From NCBI GenBank assembly GCA_038200435.1, contig JBBPXY010000060.1, positions 1-6,108 on the forward strand: a stretch of 6,108 nucleotides of DNA. Direction: 5' to 3'. Positions 1 through 5,816 of the stretch are shown here, piece after piece. Positions within the stretch are counted from its first letter, which is position 1; each line of letters opens with the position of its first letter. This DNA comes from JBBPXY01 sp038200435 (lineage in GTDB: Bacteria > Actinomycetota > Thermoleophilia > Solirubrobacterales > Solirubrobacteraceae). The notes below the pieces were generated by a model. That model saw only the letters and a list, made by a program, of their open reading frames with translations, did not search any database and was not told the origin of the DNA. The position numbers and the translations under genes are program-made.

Positions 1-47
1 CAAGCTCCCTCAAGCGTGCCCTTTGTCGCGCCGATGGATCTAGAGAA

Positions 48-78
48 GGTGGGGACGGAGTTGCCTGGGTCCCCAACC
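48..78 (+). other. Hairpin in the leader upstream of the GH6 gene
   Basis: The arms TGGGGAC (50-56) and GTCCCCA (69-75) are exact reverse complements. GG at 48-49 can also pair with CC at 77-78 across a single bulged A (76). The loop is 12 nt. No T-run follows, so it is not a standard intrinsic terminator. It may be the end structure of an upstream transcript or part of the 5' untranslated region of the secreted GH6 protein, whose ATG lies 39 bases after the hairpin. The rest of bases 1-116 shows no gene and no clear Shine-Dalgarno sequence. Confidence 0.35.
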
Positions 79-116
79 AGCCCTCGTCCTCCGGTCCAGA
101 AGCCCTCCTCGCACTC

Positions 117-1502
117 ATGCTCGCCTTCTCGCCTCTTCGCCGCCTCGGCCTCACCTTCGCCACGGCGCTCGTCTTCTTCATGACCCTGGGCCTGGCCTCG
201 GCCCAGGCCTCCGACACGTTCCGCCTCTCCTCGACCCGCTACTCCGTCAGCGAGGGCGCCGGCGCCGTAATCACCGTCACACGCTCGAGCGCGAGGTACG
301 CCGGCATCGTGCGCTACATCGCAATCCATCAGACCGCCGACGCCTACGCCGACTACACCCCGGTCAAGGACGGCGTCGAGTTCGCGCAGGGCCAGTACAG
401 CGCCACCTTCACCGTGCCGATCGTCGATGACAACGCTGTCGAGCAACCGGAGACGGTGCTGATCGGCCTCTTCGGCCCGGCCGACTACGGCCCGAGCCTC
501 GCGACGCTGGCTCACGACCCCGAGCACGCCCTCCTGACGATCGTCGACAACGACGCGATTGCCACGAGCCGTGACAACACAAACCCGCTGCAGGTCAACC
601 CGGTGAACGGCAATCCGCTGCCCGGAGCCCGCTTCTTCATCGACCGCGAATGGGGCCTGGCCGCGCGGTTCGTCCACCGGTACCCGTCGCTGCGCACCAT
701 CGCCGATCAGCCTGAGACCAAGCGCTTCGGTGGATGGGACCCGAACGGCGGCCTGGCCGTGAACCGCTTCCTCACCCGCGCCGAGGCCGCCGACCCGGGC
801 GCCGTGCCGCTCCTCGCCGCCTACCGCCTCAAGCACGTGCGCTGTGGCAACCACAGCGATTCCCGCCGCGAGCAGGACTCCTACAAGCGCTGGATCGCGG
901 GCTTTGCGCGCGGCATCGGCAACTATCGCGCCGTCCTCTTCCTCGAGCAAGATGCGCTCATCACCGCGGGCTGCCTGTCGAGCACCGGCCTGCGCGTACG
1001 CCTCGCCGAGCTGCGCTACGCGGTCGACAAGCTCTCGCGCCTCCCCCACCTCGTCACCTATCTCGACGCGGGGGCGTCCGACGCCGTGCCCCCTGCGCGC
1101 ACCGCCCGCCTGCTGCGCCTCGCGGACGTGCGCAAGATCCAGGGGTTCTTCACGAACTCGACCCACTTCGCCCGGACCCGCAAGGAAATCTCCTACGGCA
1201 ACCGCATCTCGCACGCCACGGGCGGCAAGCACTTCGTCGTGAGCACCGCGGTCAACGGGCGCGGCCCGCTCGTCCCGCACAACCGCGTGAAGTACGGCAA
1301 CTCCGTGCTGTGCAACCCGTCGGGCCGCGGCCTCGGCCCCAAGCCGACGACATCGACTGGCTTCCCCCGGGTCGACGCGTTCATCTGGATCGGCAACCCT
1401 GGGCGCTCGGGCGGCCCCTGCCACGGCTCGCCCGCCACGGGTGTGTTCTGGCCGGAGTACGCGATGGGCCTCATCGGGCGCGCCGACTTCCGCGTCCGGT
1501 AG
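117..1502 (+). CDS. Secreted Calx-beta / glycoside hydrolase family 6 protein (cellulase-like)
   Basis: This is a 461-residue exported protein. Residues 1-31 form a Sec signal peptide: RR at 8-9, a hydrophobic core, and likely cleavage after ASA (29) or AQA (31). Residues about 33-146 look like a Calx-beta domain: SVSEGAGA, a YADYTP turn, FAQGQYSATFTVPIVDD, then EQPET and a closing TIVDND. Residues about 155-455 resemble GH6 enzymes, which cut beta-1,4-glucan with inversion. Visible GH6 landmarks are CGNHSDS (243-249), LEQDALIT (276-283, usual LEPDsL; D279 matches the proton donor), YLDAGA (315-320), GFFTNSTH (343-350), VSTAVNGRGP (375-384), LCNPSGRGLGPKPT (398-411), DAFIWIGNPGRSGG (420-433) and FWPEYAM (444-450). 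The usual Asp in the RDC and DTSRNG motifs are Arg242 and Ser376 here, so activity on cellulose is uncertain. The ATG at 117 is chosen because it begins the signal peptide; no clear Shine-Dalgarno sequence precedes it. Family assignment is confident; substrate is inferred. Confidence 0.85.
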   Translation: MLAFSPLRRLGLTFATALVFFMTLGLASAQASDTFRLSSTRYSVSEGAGAVITVTRSSARYAGIVRYIAIHQTADAYADYTPVKDGVEFAQGQYSATFTVPIVDDNAVEQPETVLIGLFGPADYGPSLATLAHDPEHALLTIVDNDAIATSRDNTNPLQVNPVNGNPLPGARFFIDREWGLAARFVHRYPSLRTIADQPETKRFGGWDPNGGLAVNRFLTRAEAADPGAVPLLAAYRLKHVRCGNHSDSRREQDSYKRWIAGFARGIGNYRAVLFLEQDALITAGCLSSTGLRVRLAELRYAVDKLSRLPHLVTYLDAGASDAVPPARTARLLRLADVRKIQGFFTNSTHFARTRKEISYGNRISHATGGKHFVVSTAVNGRGPLVPHNRVKYGNSVLCNPSGRGLGPKPTTSTGFPRVDAFIWIGNPGRSGGPCHGSPATGVFWPEYAMGLIGRADFRVR

Positions 1503-1546
1503 TTAGCCGGGTCCGCGCGCGAGCCGGCGGGTGGGGCGGCGGGCGG

Positions 1547-1552
1547 TAGCCT
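1547..1552 (+). promoter_or_regulatory. Candidate -10 element (TAGCCT) for the DUF1015 gene
   Basis: TAGCCT ends 7 bases before the ATG at 1560. A transcript starting the usual distance downstream would therefore begin at or next to the start codon, meaning leaderless translation. This fits the absence of a convincing Shine-Dalgarno sequence there. No -35 hexamer is recognisable at 17-base spacing. The same short motif recurs before two other genes in the window, which raises confidence a little. Confidence 0.35.
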
Positions 1553-1559
1553 CGCCGCC

Positions 1560-2822
1560 ATGGCCGACATCGAACCGCTGAACGCCCTTCGCTACGACCC
1601 CGAGGTCGCCGGACCACTCCAGACGCTGGTCTCGCCGCCCTACGACGTGATCGACGCCGAGCACCGCGCGCGGCTGCTCGCCTCCTCGCCGCACAACGTC
1701 GTCGAGATCGACCTCCCACAAGGGGACGACCCCTACGCCGAGGCCGCCAAGGTCCTCAAGGGCTGGATCGGAGAAGGGGCCGTGGTGCGCGAGGACGCCC
1801 CGACGCTGTGGGCGCTCAGCCAGGACTACACCGGGCCCGACGGGCGCTCGTTCACGCGCCGCGGCTTCCTCTGCCGCGTCCGGGTCGAGGATTACGGCGC
1901 GGGCCGCATCCGCCCCCACGAGCGCACCCACCCGGGGCCGAAGGAGGACCGGCTGCGCCTGACGCGGGCCACGAAAGCGAACCTCTCGCCGATCTTCTCG
2001 CTCTTCTCCGACCCCGAGGGTGCCGCATGGGGAGCCCTCGAGCCGCACACGACCGGGGAGCCCTGGGGCGAGGTGACCGACGACGACGGCACCGTTCACC
2101 GGCTGTGGCGGGTTGATGACCCCGAGGCGATCGATGCCGTGCGCGATGCCGCACGGCCCGCCGAGCTGCTGATCGCCGACGGCCACCATCGATACGAGAC
2201 CGCGCGGGTCTACGCGCAGGAGATCGGAGCGGAGGAGGAGGGCGGGCACCGCTACGTCCTCATGTGCCTGGTCGCACTCGAGGATCCGGGCCTCACGGTC
2301 TTCCCCACCCACCGGCTCGTGAAGGGACTGAGCTCTGATCAGCAGGAGAAGTTGGCCGCCGCCATCCGTCGCGACTGGGAGGTCGAGCCCGTCGACGAGG
2401 ACGACCTTGTGCCGGCGGCTTCCGAGGACGGGCGGGTGCGGATCGGCTACATGGACGCCCACTTCAAGAAGCCCTTCCGCCTCACCCTTCGCGACCAGGC
2501 CGTGGCCGACGCCGCCCTGCCCGGCCGCGCGACGCCCTACCGCCGGCTCGACACCGCCGTGACCGAGGCTCTCCTGCTCAAAGGCGCGCTCGGCCTCACC
2601 GACGACGACATCGATCACTTGAACAACTTCGGCTACGCCCGCGACACCGACCAAGCCCGCTGGCTGCTGCATGACGGGACGTTCGACGCCGCGTTCTTCA
2701 TGGGCCCGACACCGGTGAAGCGCGTCCAGGACGTGGCGGAGGCGGGCGAGAGCATGCCTCCGAAGTCGACCTACTTCTTTCCCAAGGTCCTCACCGGCCT
2801 CGTGTTCAACCCGCGCGACTGA
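1560..2822 (+). CDS. DUF1015 family protein
   Basis: This 420-residue protein is a full-length member of the DUF1015 (PF06245) family. Conserved family stretches run along the whole chain: VSPPYDVI (24-31), NVVEIDLP (46-53), RGFLCRVRVEDYG (101-113), PHERT (119-123), GPKEDRLRL (126-134), NLSPIF (141-146), IADGHHRYETA (205-215), EDPGLTVFPTHRLV (241-254) and MPPKSTYFFPKVLTGLV (399-415). No signal peptide or membrane segment is visible, so it should be cytosolic. The biochemical role is unknown. The DGHHR box (207-211) resembles the nucleotide-contacting box of ParB/sulfiredoxin-like proteins such as the free serine kinase SerK, so nucleotide-dependent phosphotransfer is a possibility but only inference. 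The ATG at 1560 places the conserved N-terminus correctly. It lies 57 bases after the GH6 stop and 59 bases before the OsmC gene. Confidence 0.9.
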   Translation: MADIEPLNALRYDPEVAGPLQTLVSPPYDVIDAEHRARLLASSPHNVVEIDLPQGDDPYAEAAKVLKGWIGEGAVVREDAPTLWALSQDYTGPDGRSFTRRGFLCRVRVEDYGAGRIRPHERTHPGPKEDRLRLTRATKANLSPIFSLFSDPEGAAWGALEPHTTGEPWGEVTDDDGTVHRLWRVDDPEAIDAVRDAARPAELLIADGHHRYETARVYAQEIGAEEEGGHRYVLMCLVALEDPGLTVFPTHRLVKGLSSDQQEKLAAAIRRDWEVEPVDEDDLVPAASEDGRVRIGYMDAHFKKPFRLTLRDQAVADAALPGRATPYRRLDTAVTEALLLKGALGLTDDDIDHLNNFGYARDTDQARWLLHDGTFDAAFFMGPTPVKRVQDVAEAGESMPPKSTYFFPKVLTGLVFNPRD

Positions 2823-2839
2823 CGGCAACTGCGCGCGGC

Positions 2840-2845
2840 TAGCAT
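2840..2845 (+). promoter_or_regulatory. Candidate -10 element (TAGCAT) for the OsmC gene
   Basis: TAGCAT sits in the 59-base gap between the DUF1015 and OsmC genes, 36 bases before the OsmC ATG. It lies within GCGGCTAGCATGGCCG, which resembles the sequence before the DUF1015 gene. A partial -35 match, CTGACG (2819-2824), lies 15 bases upstream, which is shorter than ideal. It would give OsmC and the following Nudix gene their own promoter even if read-through from DUF1015 also occurs. Confidence 0.3.
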
Positions 2846-2871
2846 GGCCGTTTTCCCGGCCCGCGCCGACC

Positions 2872-2876
2872 AAGGA
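2872..2876 (+). promoter_or_regulatory. Ribosome binding site of the OsmC gene
   Basis: AAGGA lies five bases before the ATG at 2882, with further purines (GAGG) between. It supports this ATG as the start and contrasts with the DUF1015 gene just upstream, which has no clear Shine-Dalgarno sequence. Confidence 0.55.
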
Positions 2877-2881
2877 CGAGG

Positions 2882-3277
2882 ATGAAGGCGACCGCCCGAC
2901 ACACCGAGAACTTCCAGCACGACATCGAGGTGCGAGAGCATCACCTGACGGCCGACGAGCCGCAGGACGCGGGGGGTGACGACGCCGCGCCCAGCCCGCA
3001 GGAGCTGCTCGCCGCGAGTCTGGCGTCGTGCACGGCGATCACGATGGAGATGTACGCCAAGCGCAAGGGGTGGGACGTGGGATCGATCGAAGTGGAGGCC
3101 GAGTTCGCGCCCGCCGAGCGCGGCACGCCGACTCGCTTCAGCCTGGTCATGCGCCTGCCCGGCAACCTCTCCGATGAGCAGGTCGAGCGCCTCAAGGTGA
3201 TCGCCACGAAGTGCCCCGTGCACCGCACGCTCGACGGCGAGGTCATGTTCGACGAGCGCGTCGAGCGGGTGAGCTGA
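2882..3277 (+). CDS. OsmC family protein (organic hydroperoxide reductase-like)
   Basis: This 131-residue protein has the usual OsmC/Ohr/YhfA length and layout. The N-terminal beta-part (KATARHTENFQHDIEVREHH) leads to PSPQELLAASLASCTAITMEMYA. There Cys50 lies on the central helix, and Glu41 matches the family Glu near the active site. The second conserved cysteine is Cys111 in TKCPVHRTL, followed by the closing strand VMFDERV. OsmC-type dimers reduce organic hydroperoxides with the two cysteines and are recharged by lipoyl or other thiols in the cytosol. The spacing and the CPVH motif look more like the broad OsmC/YhfA group than classical Ohr, so the physiological substrate is open. The Nudix gene follows directly with overlapping reading frames, suggesting co-transcription. 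Confidence 0.9.
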   Translation: MKATARHTENFQHDIEVREHHLTADEPQDAGGDDAAPSPQELLAASLASCTAITMEMYAKRKGWDVGSIEVEAEFAPAERGTPTRFSLVMRLPGNLSDEQVERLKVIATKCPVHRTLDGEVMFDERVERVS

Positions 3278-3861
3278 GCTCCTCGGCTCACATTGCGGAG
3301 ACGCTTGGGCCGCGCCTCATCGCGGCGGCCGAAGCGGCCAGCCTCGACGTGCACGGCCGCACCGACGCTGCCGTGCTCGTACCGCTCTACTTCGACGAGG
3401 CCGGCGACGTGTGCGCCGTCTTCACCAAGCGCCGGGACGACCTGCGGCGCCACCCGGGCGAGATCTCCTTCCCCGGCGGCCGCCAGGACTTTCCCGAGGA
3501 GGACCTGCGTCAGACGGCGCTACGCGAGGCCCACGAGGAGATCGGGCTCCCGCCGGATGCGGTCGAGATCGTCGGCGCCCTGCAGCCGACCCCCACGATT
3601 GCCACGAGCTACGCGGTCTACCCCTACGTCGGCGTGATCGAGCCCGGCCGCGTTTGGGAGCTCAGCCCCAGCGAAGTCGCCGAGGTGCTCGAGCTCTCAC
3701 TCCGCGACCTGCAGGCCGGCTACGAGCGCAAGCGTCTCCTACGCCGCGGAGTGCCCATCCGCACCGACACCTACACGGTCGGGGAGAACATGATCTGGGG
3801 AGCTACGGCCCGAATGCTGGCCGACCTCCTGGAGAGAGCCGAACCCCTCCTCAAGAAGTGA
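3211..3861 (+). CDS. Nudix hydrolase, CoA pyrophosphatase type
   Basis: Numbered from the GTG at 3211, the protein carries the UPF0035 signature FTKRRDDLRRHPGEISFPGG (71-90), typical of enzymes splitting coenzyme A (and oxidised CoA) into 3',5'-ADP and phosphopantetheine. This runs into the Nudix box ending LREAHEEIGL (104-113), whose Glu residues (106, 109, 110) bind the divalent metal. DAAVLVPLY (52-60) is the first core strand, and MIWGATARMLADLL (194-207) is the usual closing helix. The start is uncertain. GTG 3211 is the only GTG or ATG start that keeps the N-terminal helix (about 23-45), but its first 21 residues are Arg-rich and overlap OsmC by 67 bases, as expected of an out-of-frame reading. 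A CTG at 3274 overlapping the OsmC stop would give the family's usual N-terminus. GTG 3349 gives a short form of about 170 residues. Translational coupling to OsmC is likely. Confidence 0.85.
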   Translation: MPRAPHARRRGHVRRARRAGELSSSAHIAETLGPRLIAAAEAASLDVHGRTDAAVLVPLYFDEAGDVCAVFTKRRDDLRRHPGEISFPGGRQDFPEEDLRQTALREAHEEIGLPPDAVEIVGALQPTPTIATSYAVYPYVGVIEPGRVWELSPSEVAEVLELSLRDLQAGYERKRLLRRGVPIRTDTYTVGENMIWGATARMLADLLERAEPLLKK

Positions 3862-3885
3862 AAAGGGCGGCCAACCAGCCGCCCT
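3861..3885 (-). terminator. Intrinsic terminator between convergent genes
   Basis: AGGGCGGC (3864-3871) and GCCGCCCT (3878-3885) form a perfect 8-bp GC-rich stem with a 6-base loop. Read on the minus strand the stem is followed by TTTTCACTTCTT, so it best serves as terminator of the sulfurtransferase gene ending at 3932. On the plus strand it follows the Nudix stop immediately but has no T-run, so it would act only weakly there. Confidence 0.6.
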
Positions 3886-3931
3886 GTCCACTGTCGGCTG
3901 TCCACTCGAACCCGAGCGAGACGACGGCGCC

Positions 3932-4774
3932 CTACACGTCCTTCTCTATGGGCACGTTGACCAGGTTGCCCCACTCCGTCCACGAACCGTCGTAGTTCTT
4001 GACGTCGTCGCGTCCGAGCAGCTCGTGCAGCACGAACCACGTGTGCGCCGAGCGCTCACCGATGCGGCAGTAGGCGATGATCGGGTCGCCGGAGAGCACG
4101 CCCTTGCCGCCGTAGAGCTCCTCGAGCTCGTCGGCCGACTTGAACGTGCCGTCCTCCTTGACCGCTTGGGCCCACGGGATCGATGCGGCGCCCGGGATGT
4201 GGCCTGAGCGCTGTGCGCCCTCCTGCTCGTAGCCGGGCATCGCGATGAGCTCGCCCGAGAACTCCTGCGGCGAGCGCACGTCGACGAGCTTCTTGCCGTT
4301 GTCGAGGGCCTGGCTGACCTCTTCGCGCACGGCGCGGATGGCGTCGTTGCCGGCCTGCGCCTTGAACGTCGCGGCCGCGTGGCTCGGCGCGTCAGTCGTG
4401 GTGGGACGGTCCTCGGAGATCCAGCGCTCGCGCGGGCCGTTGAGCAGCTTGACGTTGTCGTGGCCGTAGTACTTGAGGTACCAGTAGGTGTAGGCCGCGA
4501 ACCAGTTGTTGCGGTCGCCGTAGAGAACGACGGTGTGATCGTTCGAGATGCCGTTCTTCCCGAAGAGCTCACCGAAGGCGTCCGGGCCGAGGAAGTCGCG
4601 CTTGACCTGGTCCTGCAGGTCCTTCTTCCAGTCGAACCCGATCGCGCCGGGGATGTGCGCATCGGCGTAGAGGGCCGGGTTCTCGTCGACCTCGACGATG
4701 CGGATCGAATCGTCGTTCAGATGCTGCTCGAGCCACTCCGGCTCGACGAGCACGTCGTTCGCATAATCGGCCAC
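3932..4774 (-). CDS. Thiosulfate/3-mercaptopyruvate sulfurtransferase (two-domain rhodanese)
   Basis: This 280-residue tandem rhodanese moves sulfane sulfur from thiosulfate or 3-mercaptopyruvate to cyanide or thiol acceptors in the cytosol. The N-terminal inactive domain (about 5-125) shows VEVDENPALYADAHIPGA (27-44), VVLYGDRNNWFAAYTYWYLK (82-101) and LLNGPRERW (110-118). The C-terminal catalytic domain has VDVRSPQEFSG (164-174), GHIPGAASIPW (191-201) and the active loop C236-RIGER-S followed by HTWFVLHELLG, closing with NYDGSWTEWGNLV. It closely resembles mycobacterial CysA/SseA-type enzymes. GTG 4774 is chosen over the far upstream ATG at 4909 because an ideal AGGAGG lies six bases before it and homologous sequence begins here; the longer N-terminus runs through intergenic DNA into the divergent gene. 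An oddity is LNGP in place of the usual LDGG. The gene converges on the Nudix gene and diverges from the AbiEi/DUF559 gene. Confidence 0.92.
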   Translation of the reverse strand: MADYANDVLVEPEWLEQHLNDDSIRIVEVDENPALYADAHIPGAIGFDWKKDLQDQVKRDFLGPDAFGELFGKNGISNDHTVVLYGDRNNWFAAYTYWYLKYYGHDNVKLLNGPRERWISEDRPTTTDAPSHAAATFKAQAGNDAIRAVREEVSQALDNGKKLVDVRSPQEFSGELIAMPGYEQEGAQRSGHIPGAASIPWAQAVKEDGTFKSADELEELYGGKGVLSGDPIIAYCRIGERSAHTWFVLHELLGRDDVKNYDGSWTEWGNLVNVPIEKDV

Positions 4775-4780
4775 GCCGGT

Positions 4781-4786
4781 CCTCCT
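4781..4786 (-). promoter_or_regulatory. Ribosome binding site of the sulfurtransferase gene
   Basis: On the minus strand AGGAGG stands six bases before the GTG at 4774, the best Shine-Dalgarno sequence in the window. It decides the start codon. It overlaps the 8-base palindrome TCCTAGGA (4783-4790). Confidence 0.8.
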
Positions 4787-4824
4787 AGGAAATCCAGTCG
4801 CCTTTTGGCTATTTACGAGCAGCG

Positions 4825-4830
4825 AGTCTA
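4825..4830 (-). promoter_or_regulatory. Candidate -10 element (TAGACT) for the sulfurtransferase gene
   Basis: On the minus strand GCTAGACTCGC contains TAGACT about 50 bases before the GTG start, giving a leader of roughly 44 bases. It resembles the TAGCCT and TAGCAT elements before the DUF1015 and OsmC genes. No -35 hexamer is recognisable upstream, where the DNA is a G/C run. Confidence 0.35.
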
Positions 4831-4884
4831 GCGAAAGGGCGGCGTGGGGGGCGAGATCCGGTCGCTCGCAGGCTTGTATGGGGT

Positions 4885-5796
4885 ATGGACCGGCAAGAGC
4901 TGCGCGCAACGCGCGAGGAGGTCCTCGCGCTCGCCTCCAAGCAGCACGGCGTCGTGTCCCGCCCTCAGCTGCTTGCGCTCGGACTGCACCCTGACGCGGT
5001 TACTCATCGCATTGCGTCGGGCCGGCTCTACCCAGTCCATCGAGGCGTCTACGCGGTCGGTCGACCAGATCTGGGGAAGCGAGGAGTCTGGATGGCCGCG
5101 GTGCTCGCCTGCGGACCGCGCGCTGCGCTGAGCCATACAAGCGGCGCCAACCTCTGGCGAGTGGGTGAGTTCGCGGAGCCTGTCATTACGATCTCCGTCC
5201 CCAGCGACGTCTTTCGTCAAGCGCAACGTGGCCTTCGGATTTACCGGCGAGCCGACCTCGAGCGGCACACGGCCCAGGTTGACGGGCTTCCGGTTGTCGA
5301 TGCTGTGTACAGCCTCATCGATCTGGCCGGAGTTCTGTCGCGGCCTGCTCTCGAACGCGCTGTCAACGAGGCGGACAAGCGCGACCTGATCAAGCCCGAC
5401 GTACTTCGCGATGCTCTTGATCACGTACCCCGCCGGGCCGGGGTCGCAGCCCTGCGCCAGCTCCTCGACCGGCACACCTTCGTCCTGACCGACTCCGAGC
5501 TCGAAAGCCGCTTCCTGCCCCTTGCCCGCCGCGCCGGACTGGGCTTGCCGCAGACGGGCGCGTTCGTGAACGGCTTCCGCGTGGATTTCTTCTGGCCCGA
5601 GAGCGGCCTGGTCGTCGAGACGGACGGCCTGCGCTACCACCGCACGCCCGCGCAGCAGGCGCGTGACCGCCGCCGCGACCAGTCTCACCTCGCGGCCGGC
5701 CTCACCCCGTTGCGATTCACCTACGCCCAGGTTGCCTTCGAACCGGCGTACGTTGTCGAGACTCTTCGGGCGGTAGTGCAGCCTTTGCTGGGCTAG
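4885..5796 (+). CDS. AbiEi-like winged-helix / DUF559 nuclease-like protein
   Basis: This is a 303-residue cytosolic protein with two recognisable ends. Residues about 8-60 match the AbiEi antitoxin-type winged helix (HGVVSRPQLLALGL, then HRIASGRLYPVHRGVYAVG). Residues about 203-300 match DUF559, a Vsr-like PD-(D/E)XK nuclease-fold domain: SELESRFLPLARRAGLGLP (204-222), then VDFFWPESGLVVETDGLRYH (233-252) with candidate metal ligands Asp234 and Glu245, then DRRRDQSHLAAGL (261-273) and LRFTYAQV (276-283). The middle segment is a conserved linker seen in such fusions. The AbiEi family normally represses a nucleotidyltransferase toxin (AbiEii), but no such gene is visible beside it, so it is an orphan here and its DNA target is unknown. 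The ATG at 4885 has no strong Shine-Dalgarno sequence, only GGGG just before it. By eye its codon use is less GC-extreme than its neighbours, hinting at transfer. Confidence 0.85.
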   Translation: MDRQELRATREEVLALASKQHGVVSRPQLLALGLHPDAVTHRIASGRLYPVHRGVYAVGRPDLGKRGVWMAAVLACGPRAALSHTSGANLWRVGEFAEPVITISVPSDVFRQAQRGLRIYRRADLERHTAQVDGLPVVDAVYSLIDLAGVLSRPALERAVNEADKRDLIKPDVLRDALDHVPRRAGVAALRQLLDRHTFVLTDSELESRFLPLARRAGLGLPQTGAFVNGFRVDFFWPESGLVVETDGLRYHRTPAQQARDRRRDQSHLAAGLTPLRFTYAQVAFEPAYVVETLRAVVQPLLG

Positions 5797-5816
5797 GGAC
5801 CGGTGAACACTGCGAC

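Noticed and set aside
734..1549. 271-residue Arg/Pro-rich plus-strand frame inside the GH6 gene
   Set aside because: It is an out-of-frame reading of the GH6 domain with low-complexity Arg/Pro/Ala composition and no domain features.
1503..2873. 456-residue minus-strand open frame opposite the DUF1015 gene
   Set aside because: It lies antisense to a well-conserved gene and has no recognisable domain. Long open antisense frames are expected when third codon positions are nearly all G or C.
3571..3590. GTCGGC...GCCGAC inverted repeat
   Set aside because: It is a short 6-bp stem inside conserved Nudix coding sequence with no T-run, which is expected by chance at this GC content.
3904..3920. tRNA-like T-arm motif (GGTTCGAG on the minus strand)
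   Set aside because: Only a 4-bp stem forms, and no acceptor, D or anticodon arms are found around it.
4775..4909. N-terminal extension of the sulfurtransferase to an ATG at 4909
   Set aside because: It would run through the intergenic region into the divergent gene, resembles no rhodanese N-terminus, and bypasses the ideal Shine-Dalgarno sequence for GTG 4774.
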